From Acidovorax soli (GTDB lineage Bacteria; Pseudomonadota; Gammaproteobacteria; Burkholderiales; Burkholderiaceae_C): a stretch of 64,000 nt of DNA. The first letter of the stretch is position 1. Each line of letters opens with the position of its first letter. The notes beneath the pieces are model-generated. The model was given only the letters and a program-made list of their open reading frames with translations, was not told the origin of the DNA and searched no databases. The DNA lies in NCBI RefSeq assembly GCF_900107605.1, contig NZ_FNQJ01000011.1, forward strand, positions 1-64,000. Direction: 5' to 3'. Position numbers and translations under genes: made by a program. Of the stretch, positions 34,064 through 42,086 are shown piece by piece.

Positions 34064-34436
34064 GAATGTCTCCTTGGCGGAATCTCAACCTTGCGATTGT
34101 GTGGGGAATGTCGGCAGGCTCCGATGTGGATTCCACCTACATCCCGTCACAATGACCGCCCACTGCCCTGCGGCGCCCCAAAAAACCGGGGTTTACCCTG
34201 ACAAAATCACCCATCACGCCAGTGGCGGCGTCGGCGCAATCGCCTCGGGGTTGGCCGTGACAGAAGGCAGTGGAGATCTTCACCGGGTGGTTGTTTGCGC
34301 GGTGGCGAGGCACGACGCGCGCTCTGCGCCTCATACGGTCTCGCATTCAAGCAGATAACCAGGCGGGAAGCCGCAGGCAGTGCTCTAGCACGGCAAGGCG
34401 AACCAACTATCGTTTACGTTTGAAGGCAAAACCGTA
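34064..34436. other. 373-base gap upstream of tctB, no gene seen
   Basis: Apart from the tctB ribosome binding site (AAGGAG on the minus strand at about 34070-34075) I see no convincing coding sequence. The short frames here lack family features. The region should hold the tctBA promoter; I could not identify clear -35/-10 boxes. The tctC receptor gene usually found next to tctBA is absent. Confidence 0.5.
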
Positions 34437-35201
34437 TCAGCCCACCACGGGCTTGAACACGCGCATCCACTTGGCCGAGGGCAGATCCCAGCGCGCCTGG
34501 ATGGCCTCGGCCCGCGCGGCCAGTTCGGTGCGCTTGGGCCGGCTGGGCGTACGCTGGGCCAGCACCACGGTGTTGCCCTCGCGCGTGGGCTTGAAGGCCC
34601 ACAGGGCCTCTTCGCCAAAGGCGCTGGCCATGCTTTGCAGGCTGCGCTCGAAGCTGGACGCCCGGCCGAACAGGTTGACGGTCATGCAGCCGTCCTCGGT
34701 CAGCAGGGCGCGGCAGTCGGCATAAAAACCGGGGCTGTCGAGCACCGGCGCGGCGGCCTCGTGGTCATACAGATCGACGGCCAAGGCATCCACGGTGCCC
34801 TGCCACATCGGGTTGCGGATTTCCTCGGCCGCATCGGCCAGCACCACGCGCAGCTTGGGGCCGTCGGGCGGCAGCTTGAACCACTGGCGGCACACCGCCA
34901 GCACCTGGGGGTTGAGCTCGATGGCCGTGGTGCACAGGCGCAGCTTCTTGTGGCAGAACTTGGTGATGGCCCCGGCCCCCAGCCCCAGTTGCATGGCGTG
35001 GCGCTTGGTGACGCTGGCAGGCTCGACAAACAGCAGCCAGGCCATCATGCGCTGCACGTATTGCAGTTCAATCTCGAACGGCTCGGCCACGCGCATGGAG
35101 CCCTGGATCCAGGGGGTTCCCAGGTGCAGGTGGCGCACCTCGCCGTCGTCGGAGACGCTCACTTCGGGCAGTTCGATATCGGTTGTTTTCTTGCGGGCCA
35201 T
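34437..35201 (-). CDS. Spermidine-synthase-like methyltransferase-fold protein
   Basis: A 254-residue protein with a Rossmann methyltransferase fold: MQLGLGAGAITKFCHKKLRL near residue 70 is the AdoMet-type loop, TAIELNPQVL follows as the acidic binding strand, and ALAVDLYDHEAAAPVLDS is where spermidine synthases have the DxxDP loop. The key DxSDP-type residues are altered, so it may be a spermidine-synthase-like protein of other function. It ends one base before the adjacent glycosylase gene on the same strand. Confidence 0.82.
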   Translation of the reverse strand: MARKKTTDIELPEVSVSDDGEVRHLHLGTPWIQGSMRVAEPFEIELQYVQRMMAWLLFVEPASVTKRHAMQLGLGAGAITKFCHKKLRLCTTAIELNPQVLAVCRQWFKLPPDGPKLRVVLADAAEEIRNPMWQGTVDALAVDLYDHEAAAPVLDSPGFYADCRALLTEDGCMTVNLFGRASSFERSLQSMASAFGEEALWAFKPTREGNTVVLAQRTPSRPKRTELAARAEAIQARWDLPSAKWMRVFKPVVG

Positions 35202-35768
35202 TCACACCAATCCATGCCGGGCCAGCAGTTCGGCCCAGGCGTTCAATTTACGTTCAAAACTCCAGGAGGCGTTGGCCGGACTGGTGGAGGGCAGCCGGTG
35301 CACCGGCACCCCCAGCTGCGCCGTGCTGCGCGCGTGCCGGAAGCTCTCCCCGCCATTGTGGGCGATGGCCGCCAGCCGGGGGCAGCGCGCACGCAGGGCG
35401 GCAAAGTCATTCACCTGCGCGTTGCGGATGCGGGTGTCGAGGCTACCGACGCGCTCGCAGCTGGCGTACACATCCCACAGCCCGAGGCCCCGCGCCAGCA
35501 GCCATTTGCAGCGCTGGTCGTAGTGCTCCCTGTCGGGCAGCCGGTGCTGCGGCCAGAGCGCCTGCAGGATGCGCCAGAAATGGTTTTGCGGGTGCGCATA
35601 GTACTGCCCGGCCCGCAGCGAGGCCGCGCCCGGAAAGCTGCCCAGCACCAGCACCACCGTGCCCTCGGACACCACGGGCGCCAGGCCCGTCAGCCGCTCG
35701 CCACCGGGCGACGGGCGCGGTTGGGGCAGATCGGTGCTGCGGCCGGGAGCCGCCTTGTTTTCCTTCAT
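35202..35768 (-). CDS. DNA-deoxyinosine glycosylase (uracil-DNA glycosylase superfamily)
   Basis: A 188-residue protein of the UDG superfamily group that removes deoxyinosine. VLVLGSFPGAASLRAGQYYA and HPQNHFWRIL form the first active-site region; HRLPSTSPANASW near the C terminus is the second. It acts in base-excision repair of deaminated adenine. ATG 35768 is chosen; a start at 35804 would add 12 residues without a ribosome binding site. The spermidine-synthase-like gene follows directly. Confidence 0.87.
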   Translation of the reverse strand: MKENKAAPGRSTDLPQPRPSPGGERLTGLAPVVSEGTVVLVLGSFPGAASLRAGQYYAHPQNHFWRILQALWPQHRLPDREHYDQRCKWLLARGLGLWDVYASCERVGSLDTRIRNAQVNDFAALRARCPRLAAIAHNGGESFRHARSTAQLGVPVHRLPSTSPANASWSFERKLNAWAELLARHGLV

Positions 35769-35809
35769 GGCCCGATTCTGGCCGCAAACCCGATATGCAC
35801 CCATGCACT

Positions 35810-35867
35810 ATGGAATCAATCGCCATCAGCGCTTGTGCATATTTCGCTTGCGGCCAAAAAAATCAGA
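35810..35867. repeat. Dispersed AGCGCTT element, copy 5 (between tatD-type and glycosylase genes)
   Basis: ATCAGCGCTTGTGCATATTT and CGCTTGCGGCCAAAAAAATC lie between the two minus-strand genes and run into the last residues of the TatD protein. It shares the AGCGCTT core and GGCCAAAA end with other copies. Confidence 0.5.
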
Positions 35868-36693
35868 TTTTCTGCAGCAAACCTGCCAGGCGTGGCAGCG
35901 CCGCACAGGCATTGGCGGAGGTGCTGCGCGCCAGATCCACCAGCGACTGGCCGCGCAGGCCTGCCATCACCCCTGCGATGCGGGGCAGCTCGGCCGGCGC
36001 GTTGCGCCCCTGCGGTTGCCCGACGGCCCGCTGCGCGGCCGGGGTGTAGAGCCAGTGCGGCGGGATGTCGGGCGCGTCGGTTTCCAGTACCAGGGCCGAT
36101 GCGGGCAGCTCGGTCGCCAGCCGGCGCAGCTGCAGCGCCCGGTCGTAGGTCAGCGCGCCGCCAAAACCCAGCTTGAACCCCAGCGCGATGAACGCCTGCG
36201 CCTGCTGCAGGCTGCCGTTGAAGGCATGGGCGATGCCGCCCGGCACGGCCGTTTCGCGCAGGCCCTTGAGCAGCTGGTCGGCCGAGCGGCGCACATGCAG
36301 GATCACCGGCAGATCACAGCGGCGCGCCAGCTGCAGTTGCGCGCGGTAAATCTGCTCCTGGCGCGCGGTGTCCAGGCCTTGGGCAAAAAAATCCAGCCCG
36401 ATCTCGCCGATGGCCACCAGGCGCGGGTCGTGGCGGTGCTGCTGCAGCGCCTGGTCCAGCAGCGCCAGATCGGCCTCGGCTGCCCGCGCTGTGTAAAGGG
36501 GGTGAATACCCAGGGCGTAGCTGTCGCCATGGCGGTGCGCGAGCTGGCGCACGGCATCCCAGTTGGCGCGCTCCACGGCCGGGATCACGCAGTGCGCCAC
36601 GCCCGCAGCGGCGGCCTGCTGGCGCACGGTGTCGCGGTCGGCGGCAAACTCTGCGGCGTCCAGGTGGCAGTGGGTGTCGATCCAGGAGGGCAT
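35863..36693 (-). CDS. TatD-family metal-dependent hydrolase/DNase
   Basis: A 276-residue TIM-barrel hydrolase. It begins WIDTHCHLD (metal-binding HxH), has AIGEIGLDFF near residue 95, HVRRSADQLL, the metal histidine in GIAHAFNG and LETDAPDIPPHW near 205. TatD enzymes are Mg-dependent 3'-5' DNases or related hydrolases in the cytoplasm. ATG 36693 is chosen over 36711. It stands at the head of a minus-strand run with the deoxyinosine glycosylase, which fits a DNA-repair setting. Confidence 0.92.
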   Translation of the reverse strand: MPSWIDTHCHLDAAEFAADRDTVRQQAAAAGVAHCVIPAVERANWDAVRQLAHRHGDSYALGIHPLYTARAAEADLALLDQALQQHRHDPRLVAIGEIGLDFFAQGLDTARQEQIYRAQLQLARRCDLPVILHVRRSADQLLKGLRETAVPGGIAHAFNGSLQQAQAFIALGFKLGFGGALTYDRALQLRRLATELPASALVLETDAPDIPPHWLYTPAAQRAVGQPQGRNAPAELPRIAGVMAGLRGQSLVDLARSTSANACAALPRLAGLLQKI

Positions 36694-36865
36694 GCCGCCA
36701 TGATGCCCCAACCGGCAACCCGCCCGTCCGCCAGCGGATGCGGAAATGGGCGATCCGTGCTACTGTCAATTCCCTGCGCCGTTGCCCTGGCGCGAATTGC
36801 TGTTTCTGGACACCGCGTGCAAGACACCGGCGCCTGAAATGGCCATGGAACCAGAAGGTGACAGG

Positions 36866-37789
36866 ATGCCCCGGCCCGCCCTCTACAGCAGTTCCCGCCC
36901 CCCACGGCGTCCGGCAGAACCGGCGGCCGAGGTCGCCAGCACGCCGGCGCCACCGGGGGCACCACCCACCGCGGCGCTCACCGCCACAACCCTCCCCACC
37001 GCGGCGCACCGCCGCCTGCCCGCCCTGTGGGCGGCCGTGGTGGTGCTCACCGCGCTGCTGCTGGCCAGCCTGTGGCTGCACCCGGGCGCGGTGCCCCGCC
37101 GCATCACGCAGGGCGACATCGACGCCGCCGTGCTGCGCACCCTGGAAAACACCACCCTGCCCTCGCCCGCCGCAGGGGCCGTGGAGGCCGTGGCGCCGTC
37201 GGTGGTGCGCGTGGCGGGCTATGCGCGCAGCAAGAACGGCAAGGCCGAGATCGAACGCGGCGTGGGCACCGGCGTGGTGATCGTGGATTCGGGAATCATC
37301 CTCACCAACCTGCATGTGGTGCAGGGGGCCAGCCGCGTCACCGTCACCTTCCACGACGGACTGGAAACCACCGCCAGCGTCACCGGCGTCCAGCCCGAAA
37401 ACGACCTGGCCGTGCTGCAGGCCCACAAGCTGCCCGACGACCTGGCCGCCGCGCCCCTGCGCTCCACACAGAACCTGCGGGCGGGCGACCAGGTGGTGGC
37501 CATCGGGTTTCCGTTCGGCATCGGGCCGTCGGCGTCGGCGGGCGTGGTGTCGGGCCTGGAACGGGAATTCGACTCGCCCGAGGGCAACGGTCCGCTGACC
37601 CACCTGATCCAGTTCGACGCCGCCGCCAACCCCGGCAACTCGGGCGGCCCGCTGGTCACCATGGACGGCGAGGTGGTGGGCATCGTCACCGCCATCCTCA
37701 ACCCCACCAAGGCGCGCACCTTCATTGGCATCGGCTTTGCCGTGCCCATTGAAAATGCAGCCGCCGCCATCGGCATGCCGCCGTTCTGA
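36866..37789 (+). CDS. Membrane-anchored trypsin-like serine protease (S1C, no PDZ domain)
   Basis: About 307 residues: a Pro/Ala-rich cytoplasmic tail, one transmembrane helix (LWAAVVVLTALLLASLWLH, about 60-78), then an HtrA-type protease domain. The catalytic triad is visible: His in LTNLHVVQ, Asp in ENDLAVL, Ser in GNSGGPL. The protein ends right after the protease domain, so the PDZ domains of DegP/DegS are missing. The start is uncertain (ATG 36845 or 36866; GACAGG precedes the latter). It lies upstream of the MoxR operon on the same strand, separated by a dispersed repeat. Confidence 0.87.
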   Translation: MPRPALYSSSRPPRRPAEPAAEVASTPAPPGAPPTAALTATTLPTAAHRRLPALWAAVVVLTALLLASLWLHPGAVPRRITQGDIDAAVLRTLENTTLPSPAAGAVEAVAPSVVRVAGYARSKNGKAEIERGVGTGVVIVDSGIILTNLHVVQGASRVTVTFHDGLETTASVTGVQPENDLAVLQAHKLPDDLAAAPLRSTQNLRAGDQVVAIGFPFGIGPSASAGVVSGLEREFDSPEGNGPLTHLIQFDAAANPGNSGGPLVTMDGEVVGIVTAILNPTKARTFIGIGFAVPIENAAAAIGMPPF

Positions 37790-37796
37790 TATGAAG

Positions 37797-37925
37797 CCCC
37801 CTGAGTCGCCTTCGGCGCCTTCCCCCTCCAGGGGGACGAAACCCTCACCCAGAGCGGAGGCGACATTTGCATGTCGGGGCGGCCCTTGCTCGGTGTCCCT
37901 CGCCTTGGCCGCGCCAGTTGCTTGG
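37797..37925 (+). repeat. CCCCCTGAGTCGCC dispersed repeat, copy 2
   Basis: Begins CCCCCTGAGTCGCCTTCGGC, continues through the hairpin CCCCC-TCCA-GGGGG, has about 38 extra bases relative to copy 1, and rejoins at GGGGCGGCCCTTGCTCGGTG. It starts eight bases after the protease stop, so in two of three copies the element follows the 3' end of a gene on the same strand. Confidence 0.75.
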
Positions 37926-37974
37926 GCGGGTGACGGGTCGCAGCATCGTTGATCACTGACACGGAAGGAAACCC

Positions 37975-38979
37975 ATGGAAGCCGCAACGAACAACGCCTC
38001 CACCGCCACCCTGATGGAGCAGGTGCTCTACGAGGTCAAGCGCGTGGTGGTCGGGCAGGACCGCTTCCTGGAACGCGTGATGGTGGCCATGCTCGCCCAG
38101 GGCCATCTGCTGGTCGAAGGGGTTCCCGGCCTGGCCAAGACGCTCACGGTGAAGACGCTGGCCCGCACCATCCAGGGCAGCTTCAAGCGCATCCAGTTCA
38201 CGCCCGACCTGGTGCCCGCCGACCTGGTGGGCACGCGCATGTACAACCAGAAGACGGGCGAATTCAGCACCTCGCTGGGCCCGGTGTTCACCCACCTGCT
38301 GCTGGCCGACGAGATCAACCGCGCCCCCGCCAAGGTGCAGAGCGCCCTGCTGGAGGTGATGCAGGAGCGCCAGGTGACCATTGCCGGCGAGACCCACAGG
38401 GTGCCCGAGCCCTTTCTGGTGATGGCCACGCAAAACCCCATCGAGACCGAAGGCACCTACGCCCTGCCAGAAGCCCAGGTGGACCGCTTCATGATGAAGG
38501 TGCTGCTCGGCTACCCCACCGAGGAGGAAGAGTTCGTGATTGCCCAGCGCGCGCTCGATGCGCCCGTGCAGGTGCTGCCGGTGGCCACCACGGCGCAACT
38601 GTCGGCGCTGCAGGCCGAATGCCGCAGCGTGTATGTGGACCCGTCGCTGCTGCAGTATGCGGTGAAGCTGGTGGCGGCCACGCGGGCGCCCGCGCAGCAC
38701 GGCATCAGCGACATGGCGCATTTCATCGCCTGCGGCGCCAGCCCGCGCGCCACCATCTGCCTGGCCGAGGGTGCCCAGGCCCTGGCCATGCTGCGCGGAC
38801 GCGCCTACGTGCTGCCCGAAGACATGACCGATCTGGCGTTGGATGTGCTGCGCCACCGGCTGTCGCTGTCGTACGAGGCGCTGTCGGACGGGCTCGACGC
38901 CGATGCGCTGATCGCCCGCATCATGGCCAAGATACCGGCGCCCGCAAGGCCTTTGCACCATGAACAAAAAGCCGCCTGA
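37975..38979 (+). CDS. MoxR-family AAA+ ATPase
   Basis: A 334-residue MoxR ATPase. VEGVPGLAKTLTVKTLA near residue 45 is the Walker A region, LLADEINRAPAKVQSALLEV near 112 contains Walker B, and ATQNPIETEGTYALPEAQVD near 150 is the MoxR-specific segment. MoxR proteins work with VWA-domain proteins as chaperones for protein assembly or metal insertion, often in cell-envelope stress. GGAAGG precedes the ATG. It overlaps the DUF58 gene by 20 bases and is the first gene of a three-gene operon. Confidence 0.94.
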   Translation: MEAATNNASTATLMEQVLYEVKRVVVGQDRFLERVMVAMLAQGHLLVEGVPGLAKTLTVKTLARTIQGSFKRIQFTPDLVPADLVGTRMYNQKTGEFSTSLGPVFTHLLLADEINRAPAKVQSALLEVMQERQVTIAGETHRVPEPFLVMATQNPIETEGTYALPEAQVDRFMMKVLLGYPTEEEEFVIAQRALDAPVQVLPVATTAQLSALQAECRSVYVDPSLLQYAVKLVAATRAPAQHGISDMAHFIACGASPRATICLAEGAQALAMLRGRAYVLPEDMTDLALDVLRHRLSLSYEALSDGLDADALIARIMAKIPAPARPLHHEQKAA

Positions 38980-39967
38980 AACCGCCACCGTGCAGGCCCT
39001 GCACCCCTTGCCGGGGCAGGCCGACCGGCTGCTGCGCGCGCTGGAATGGAAGGTGATCCGGCGGCTGGACGGCCTGCTGCAGGGCGACTACCGCACCCTG
39101 GTGCGCGGCAGCGGCCTGGACCTGGCCGACCTGCGCGAATACCAGCCCCACGACGATGTGCGCCACATCGACTGGAACGTGACGGCGCGCCTGAACGCGC
39201 CCCATGTGCGCGTATTCACCGAAGACCGCGAAATGTCGGCCTGGTTTCTGCTGGACCTGAGCCCTTCCATCCACTTTGGCCCGCAGGGCCACGCCAAGCG
39301 CGACATCCTCACCGGCTTTGTGGCGGTGCTGGCGCGCCTGCTCACCCGCCACGGCAACCGCGTGGGTGCCCTGCTGTATGGCACCGGCCGCGACGGCGTG
39401 CGCGCGGTGGATGCGGTGCTGCCCCCGCGCAGCAGCCGCGCGCAGGTGCTGCAGCTCATGCACCAGCTGCTGCAGCCCGCCACCGGCCAGCCCGCAGGCG
39501 GCACCCAGCTGGGCGTGCTGCTGCAGGCCGGCCTGGGCGCCATTCGCCGGCGCTCCACCGTGTTCGTGGTGTCGGACTTCATCAGCGCGCCCGGCTGGGA
39601 CAAGCCGCTGGCCCAGCTCGCGCAGCGCCACGACGTGGTGGCCGTGCGCCTGTTCGACCCGCTGGAGCTGGAGCTGCCCGACCTCGGCCTGGTGCTCCTG
39701 CGCGATGCCGAGACCGGCGAGCAGTTGCAGGTCGACACACACGACCAGGGCTTTCGCCAGCGCTTTGCCCGCCTGGCCGCCGAGCGCGAGGCCACCCTGC
39801 GCGCGGGCCTGGCCGCCGCGGGCGCCGACACGCTGGAACTGCGCACCGATGACGACCTGATCGACGCCCTGCTGCGCTTCATGGACCTGCGCCAGCGCCG
39901 TGCAGGGCCCCGGCTGCGCGCCTTCCAGCCCACCCCCCGCCCGCCGGCCGTGCATGCCGCTGGCTGA
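38960..39967 (+). CDS. DUF58 domain protein
   Basis: A 335-residue protein with the DUF58 motif LADLREYQPHDDVRHIDWNV near residue 55, and a VWA-like fold thereafter (LLDLSPSIHFG, VFVVSDFISAPG). DUF58 proteins are regular partners of MoxR ATPases and VWA proteins (the Bat/Cox-type system). It starts inside the end of the moxR gene and the VWA gene follows after 24 bases. Confidence 0.92.
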   Translation: MNKKPPETATVQALHPLPGQADRLLRALEWKVIRRLDGLLQGDYRTLVRGSGLDLADLREYQPHDDVRHIDWNVTARLNAPHVRVFTEDREMSAWFLLDLSPSIHFGPQGHAKRDILTGFVAVLARLLTRHGNRVGALLYGTGRDGVRAVDAVLPPRSSRAQVLQLMHQLLQPATGQPAGGTQLGVLLQAGLGAIRRRSTVFVVSDFISAPGWDKPLAQLAQRHDVVAVRLFDPLELELPDLGLVLLRDAETGEQLQVDTHDQGFRQRFARLAAEREATLRAGLAAAGADTLELRTDDDLIDALLRFMDLRQRRAGPRLRAFQPTPRPPAVHAAG

Positions 39968-39991
39968 CCCCTGACACCGAAAGCTCCCACC

Positions 39992-41035
39992 ATGGTTTTC
40001 CTCTGGCCCAACCTGCTCTGGCTGCTGCTGGCAGTGCCGCTGCTGGTGCTGCTGTATGCCTGGCTGCTGCACCGGCGCAAGCAGGCAGCGCTGAACTACC
40101 CCAGCCTCGGCCTGGTGCGCGCCGCGCTCGGCCCCGGCCAGCGCCTGCGCCGCCATATCCCGCCCGCGCTCTTGCTGCTGGCGCTGGTGGCCCTGCTGCT
40201 GGCGGCGGCGCGGCCGCTGGCCGTCATCAAGCTGCCCTCCGAGCAGCAGACCATCATGCTGGCCATGGATGTGTCGGGCAGCATGCGCGCCACCGACGTG
40301 CAGCCCGACCGCATCACCGCCGCGCAGGACGCCGCCAAGGCCTTCATCGCCGAGCTGCCGCGCCATGTGCGCGTGGGCATCGTGGCGTTTGCGGGCAGCG
40401 CCCAGCTGGCGCAGCTGCCCACCCAGAGCCATGAAGACCTGGTCAAGGCCATCGACAGCTTTCAGCTGCAGCGCGGCACCGCCACGGGCAACGGCATCAT
40501 GGTGGCGCTGGCCACGCTGTTCCCCGATGCGGGCATCGACATCGCCGCCCTGGGCGGGGGCCAGGCCATGCGATCGCGCTCGCTCGACGAGGTGACCACG
40601 CAGGACCCGGCCAAGACCTTCACGCCCGTGGCGCCCGGCTCCTACAACTCGGCCGCCATCATCATGCTGACCGACGGCCAGCGCACCACGGGCGTGGACC
40701 CGCTCGAAGCCGCCCAGTGGGCGGCCGACCGGGGCGTGCGCGTGTACACCGTGGGCGTGGGCACGCTGCAGGGCGAGACCATCGGTTTCGAGGGCTGGTC
40801 GATGCGCGTGCGCCTGGATGAAGAAACCCTCAAGGCGGTGGCCTTGCGCACCCAGGCCGAATACTTCCACGCCGCCACGGCGGCCGACCTGAAGAAGGTC
40901 TATGAAACCCTGAGTTCGCGCCTCACGGTGGAAAAGCGCGAAACCGAAATCTCGGCCCTGCTGGCACTGGTGGGCGCCGCACTGGCGGTGCTGGCGGCAG
41001 GGCTGTCGCTGTGGTGGTTCGGTCGGGTGATGTAG
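39992..41035 (+). CDS. VWA-domain membrane protein (BatA-like)
   Basis: A 347-residue protein with two N-terminal helices (LLWLLLAVPLLVLLYAWLL and the stretch before AAARPLAVIKLP), a periplasmic von Willebrand A domain with MIDAS motif DVSGSMRATD near residue 92, and a C-terminal helix (LLALVGAALAVLAAGLSLWW). This is the BatA architecture. With MoxR and DUF58 it makes up an aerotolerance-type (Bat) operon; batB-E are not present here. Confidence 0.93.
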   Translation: MVFLWPNLLWLLLAVPLLVLLYAWLLHRRKQAALNYPSLGLVRAALGPGQRLRRHIPPALLLLALVALLLAAARPLAVIKLPSEQQTIMLAMDVSGSMRATDVQPDRITAAQDAAKAFIAELPRHVRVGIVAFAGSAQLAQLPTQSHEDLVKAIDSFQLQRGTATGNGIMVALATLFPDAGIDIAALGGGQAMRSRSLDEVTTQDPAKTFTPVAPGSYNSAAIIMLTDGQRTTGVDPLEAAQWAADRGVRVYTVGVGTLQGETIGFEGWSMRVRLDEETLKAVALRTQAEYFHAATAADLKKVYETLSSRLTVEKRETEISALLALVGAALAVLAAGLSLWWFGRVM

Positions 41036-41052
41036 TCCGTCACCATCCCAAA

Positions 41053-41100
41053 CAGCGCTGCTGGCGCTGGCCACATAAGCGCTACAACCCCAAAAAACGC
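41053..41100. repeat. Dispersed AGCGCTT element, copy 6 (intergenic)
   Basis: CAGCGCTGCTGGCGCTGGCC then ACATAAGCGCTACAACCCCA and AAAAACGC fills the gap between the convergent VWA gene and creatininase-family gene. It could assist termination. Confidence 0.55.
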
Positions 41101-41109
41101 AAGAATTCG

Positions 41110-41967
41110 TTACTCATCCAGCCCGCCCGGGCCGTCCACCAGGGTGGCCAGCGGCAGGTCGTGCAGCTCCTGCAGCAGACGCACCAGCTGCTGCGCGGCG
41201 GCATCCACCACCGCCCGCCCCTTGTCGGCCGTGGCGGCGGCGGCGTTGCCCACGGCACCGGCAGCGTGGTAGTCCTGCATCTGCCAGCCCAGCTTGGCGC
41301 TTTTGCCGTTGCCCAGGATGGCATAGCGCTCGGCCCGGTCCTGCGAGGTGGAGCGGAAATCGCGCGCGTGCGCCATGTGCACCGTGCCCGGCGCCAGGTG
41401 CAGCATCATCGAGGTCTCGATCTCGCCTGCATGGATGCCGAAGCGGTGCTCCTGGGCGCTGAACTGGCCCGCCACGGCATCGGGCAGCGGCAGGCTGAAC
41501 CAGCTGCTGCTGTACACCAGCAGCTTGCTGCGCGTGCGCAGCTCGCGCGCCACGATGTCCATCACGCTGACCTGGCCGCCATGGCCGTTGAACAGCAGGA
41601 GCTTTTTCACCCCGGCGCGCGCCACGCATTCGCCGATCTCGGTCCACAGCGCGATCACCGTGGCGGGCGAGAGCGTGAGCGTGCCCGGAAAACGGATGTG
41701 CTCCGGGCTCAGGCCCACCACCTGCGGCGGCAGGAAAAGCACGGGCAGCGCGGCAGGCAGCAGCGGCAGGGCGGCGTCGATCACGCCCTGCAGCAGGGTG
41801 GCATCCACCGACAGCGGCAGGTGCGGCCCATGCTGCTCGATGGCCGCCACGGGCAGCACGGCCACGGCCTGGCGGGCCTGGCCGCTGGCGTGCAGCCGGG
41901 TGAAGTCGCGGGTGGTGAGGTCGGCCCAGAAGCGCGACGGCAGGGGTGGGGTGGCAGCGGCGGTCAT
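41110..41967 (-). CDS. Creatininase-family amidohydrolase
   Basis: A 285-residue metal hydrolase. VLPVAAIEQHGPHLPLSVDA near residue 35 is the family signature (E and H metal ligands), LLLFNGHGGQ near 128 and FGIHAGEIETSMML near 185 supply further ligands. Members hydrolyse creatinine, or cyclic amide/formamide bonds in cofactor synthesis (MftE, FAPy deformylase). The substrate is unknown here. ATG 41967 is chosen, as the upstream extension lacks homology. It is divergent from the DUF748 gene. Confidence 0.88.
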   Translation of the reverse strand: MTAAATPPLPSRFWADLTTRDFTRLHASGQARQAVAVLPVAAIEQHGPHLPLSVDATLLQGVIDAALPLLPAALPVLFLPPQVVGLSPEHIRFPGTLTLSPATVIALWTEIGECVARAGVKKLLLFNGHGGQVSVMDIVARELRTRSKLLVYSSSWFSLPLPDAVAGQFSAQEHRFGIHAGEIETSMMLHLAPGTVHMAHARDFRSTSQDRAERYAILGNGKSAKLGWQMQDYHAAGAVGNAAAATADKGRAVVDAAAQQLVRLLQELHDLPLATLVDGPGGLDE

Positions 41968-42086
41968 GCCCGCCATGGTAGTGGAGCACCGGCGCGGGCG
42001 GATAATCCGAGAGATGCACCAGCCCACGCCACCTGGCACGATGGGCCTGGTGCCGCATTTCGCACCATCCAGAGCCTGTACGCCCC

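Noticed and set aside
30617-34201. Antisense frame of 1194 codons across DUF3422 and tctBA
   Set aside because: It is rich in Gln, His, Gly and Arg without any family motif and lies opposite well-recognised genes; it is a shadow of G+C-rich codon usage.
38921-41074. Antisense frame of 717 codons opposite the DUF58 and VWA genes
   Set aside because: Composition typical of shadow frames, and no motif.
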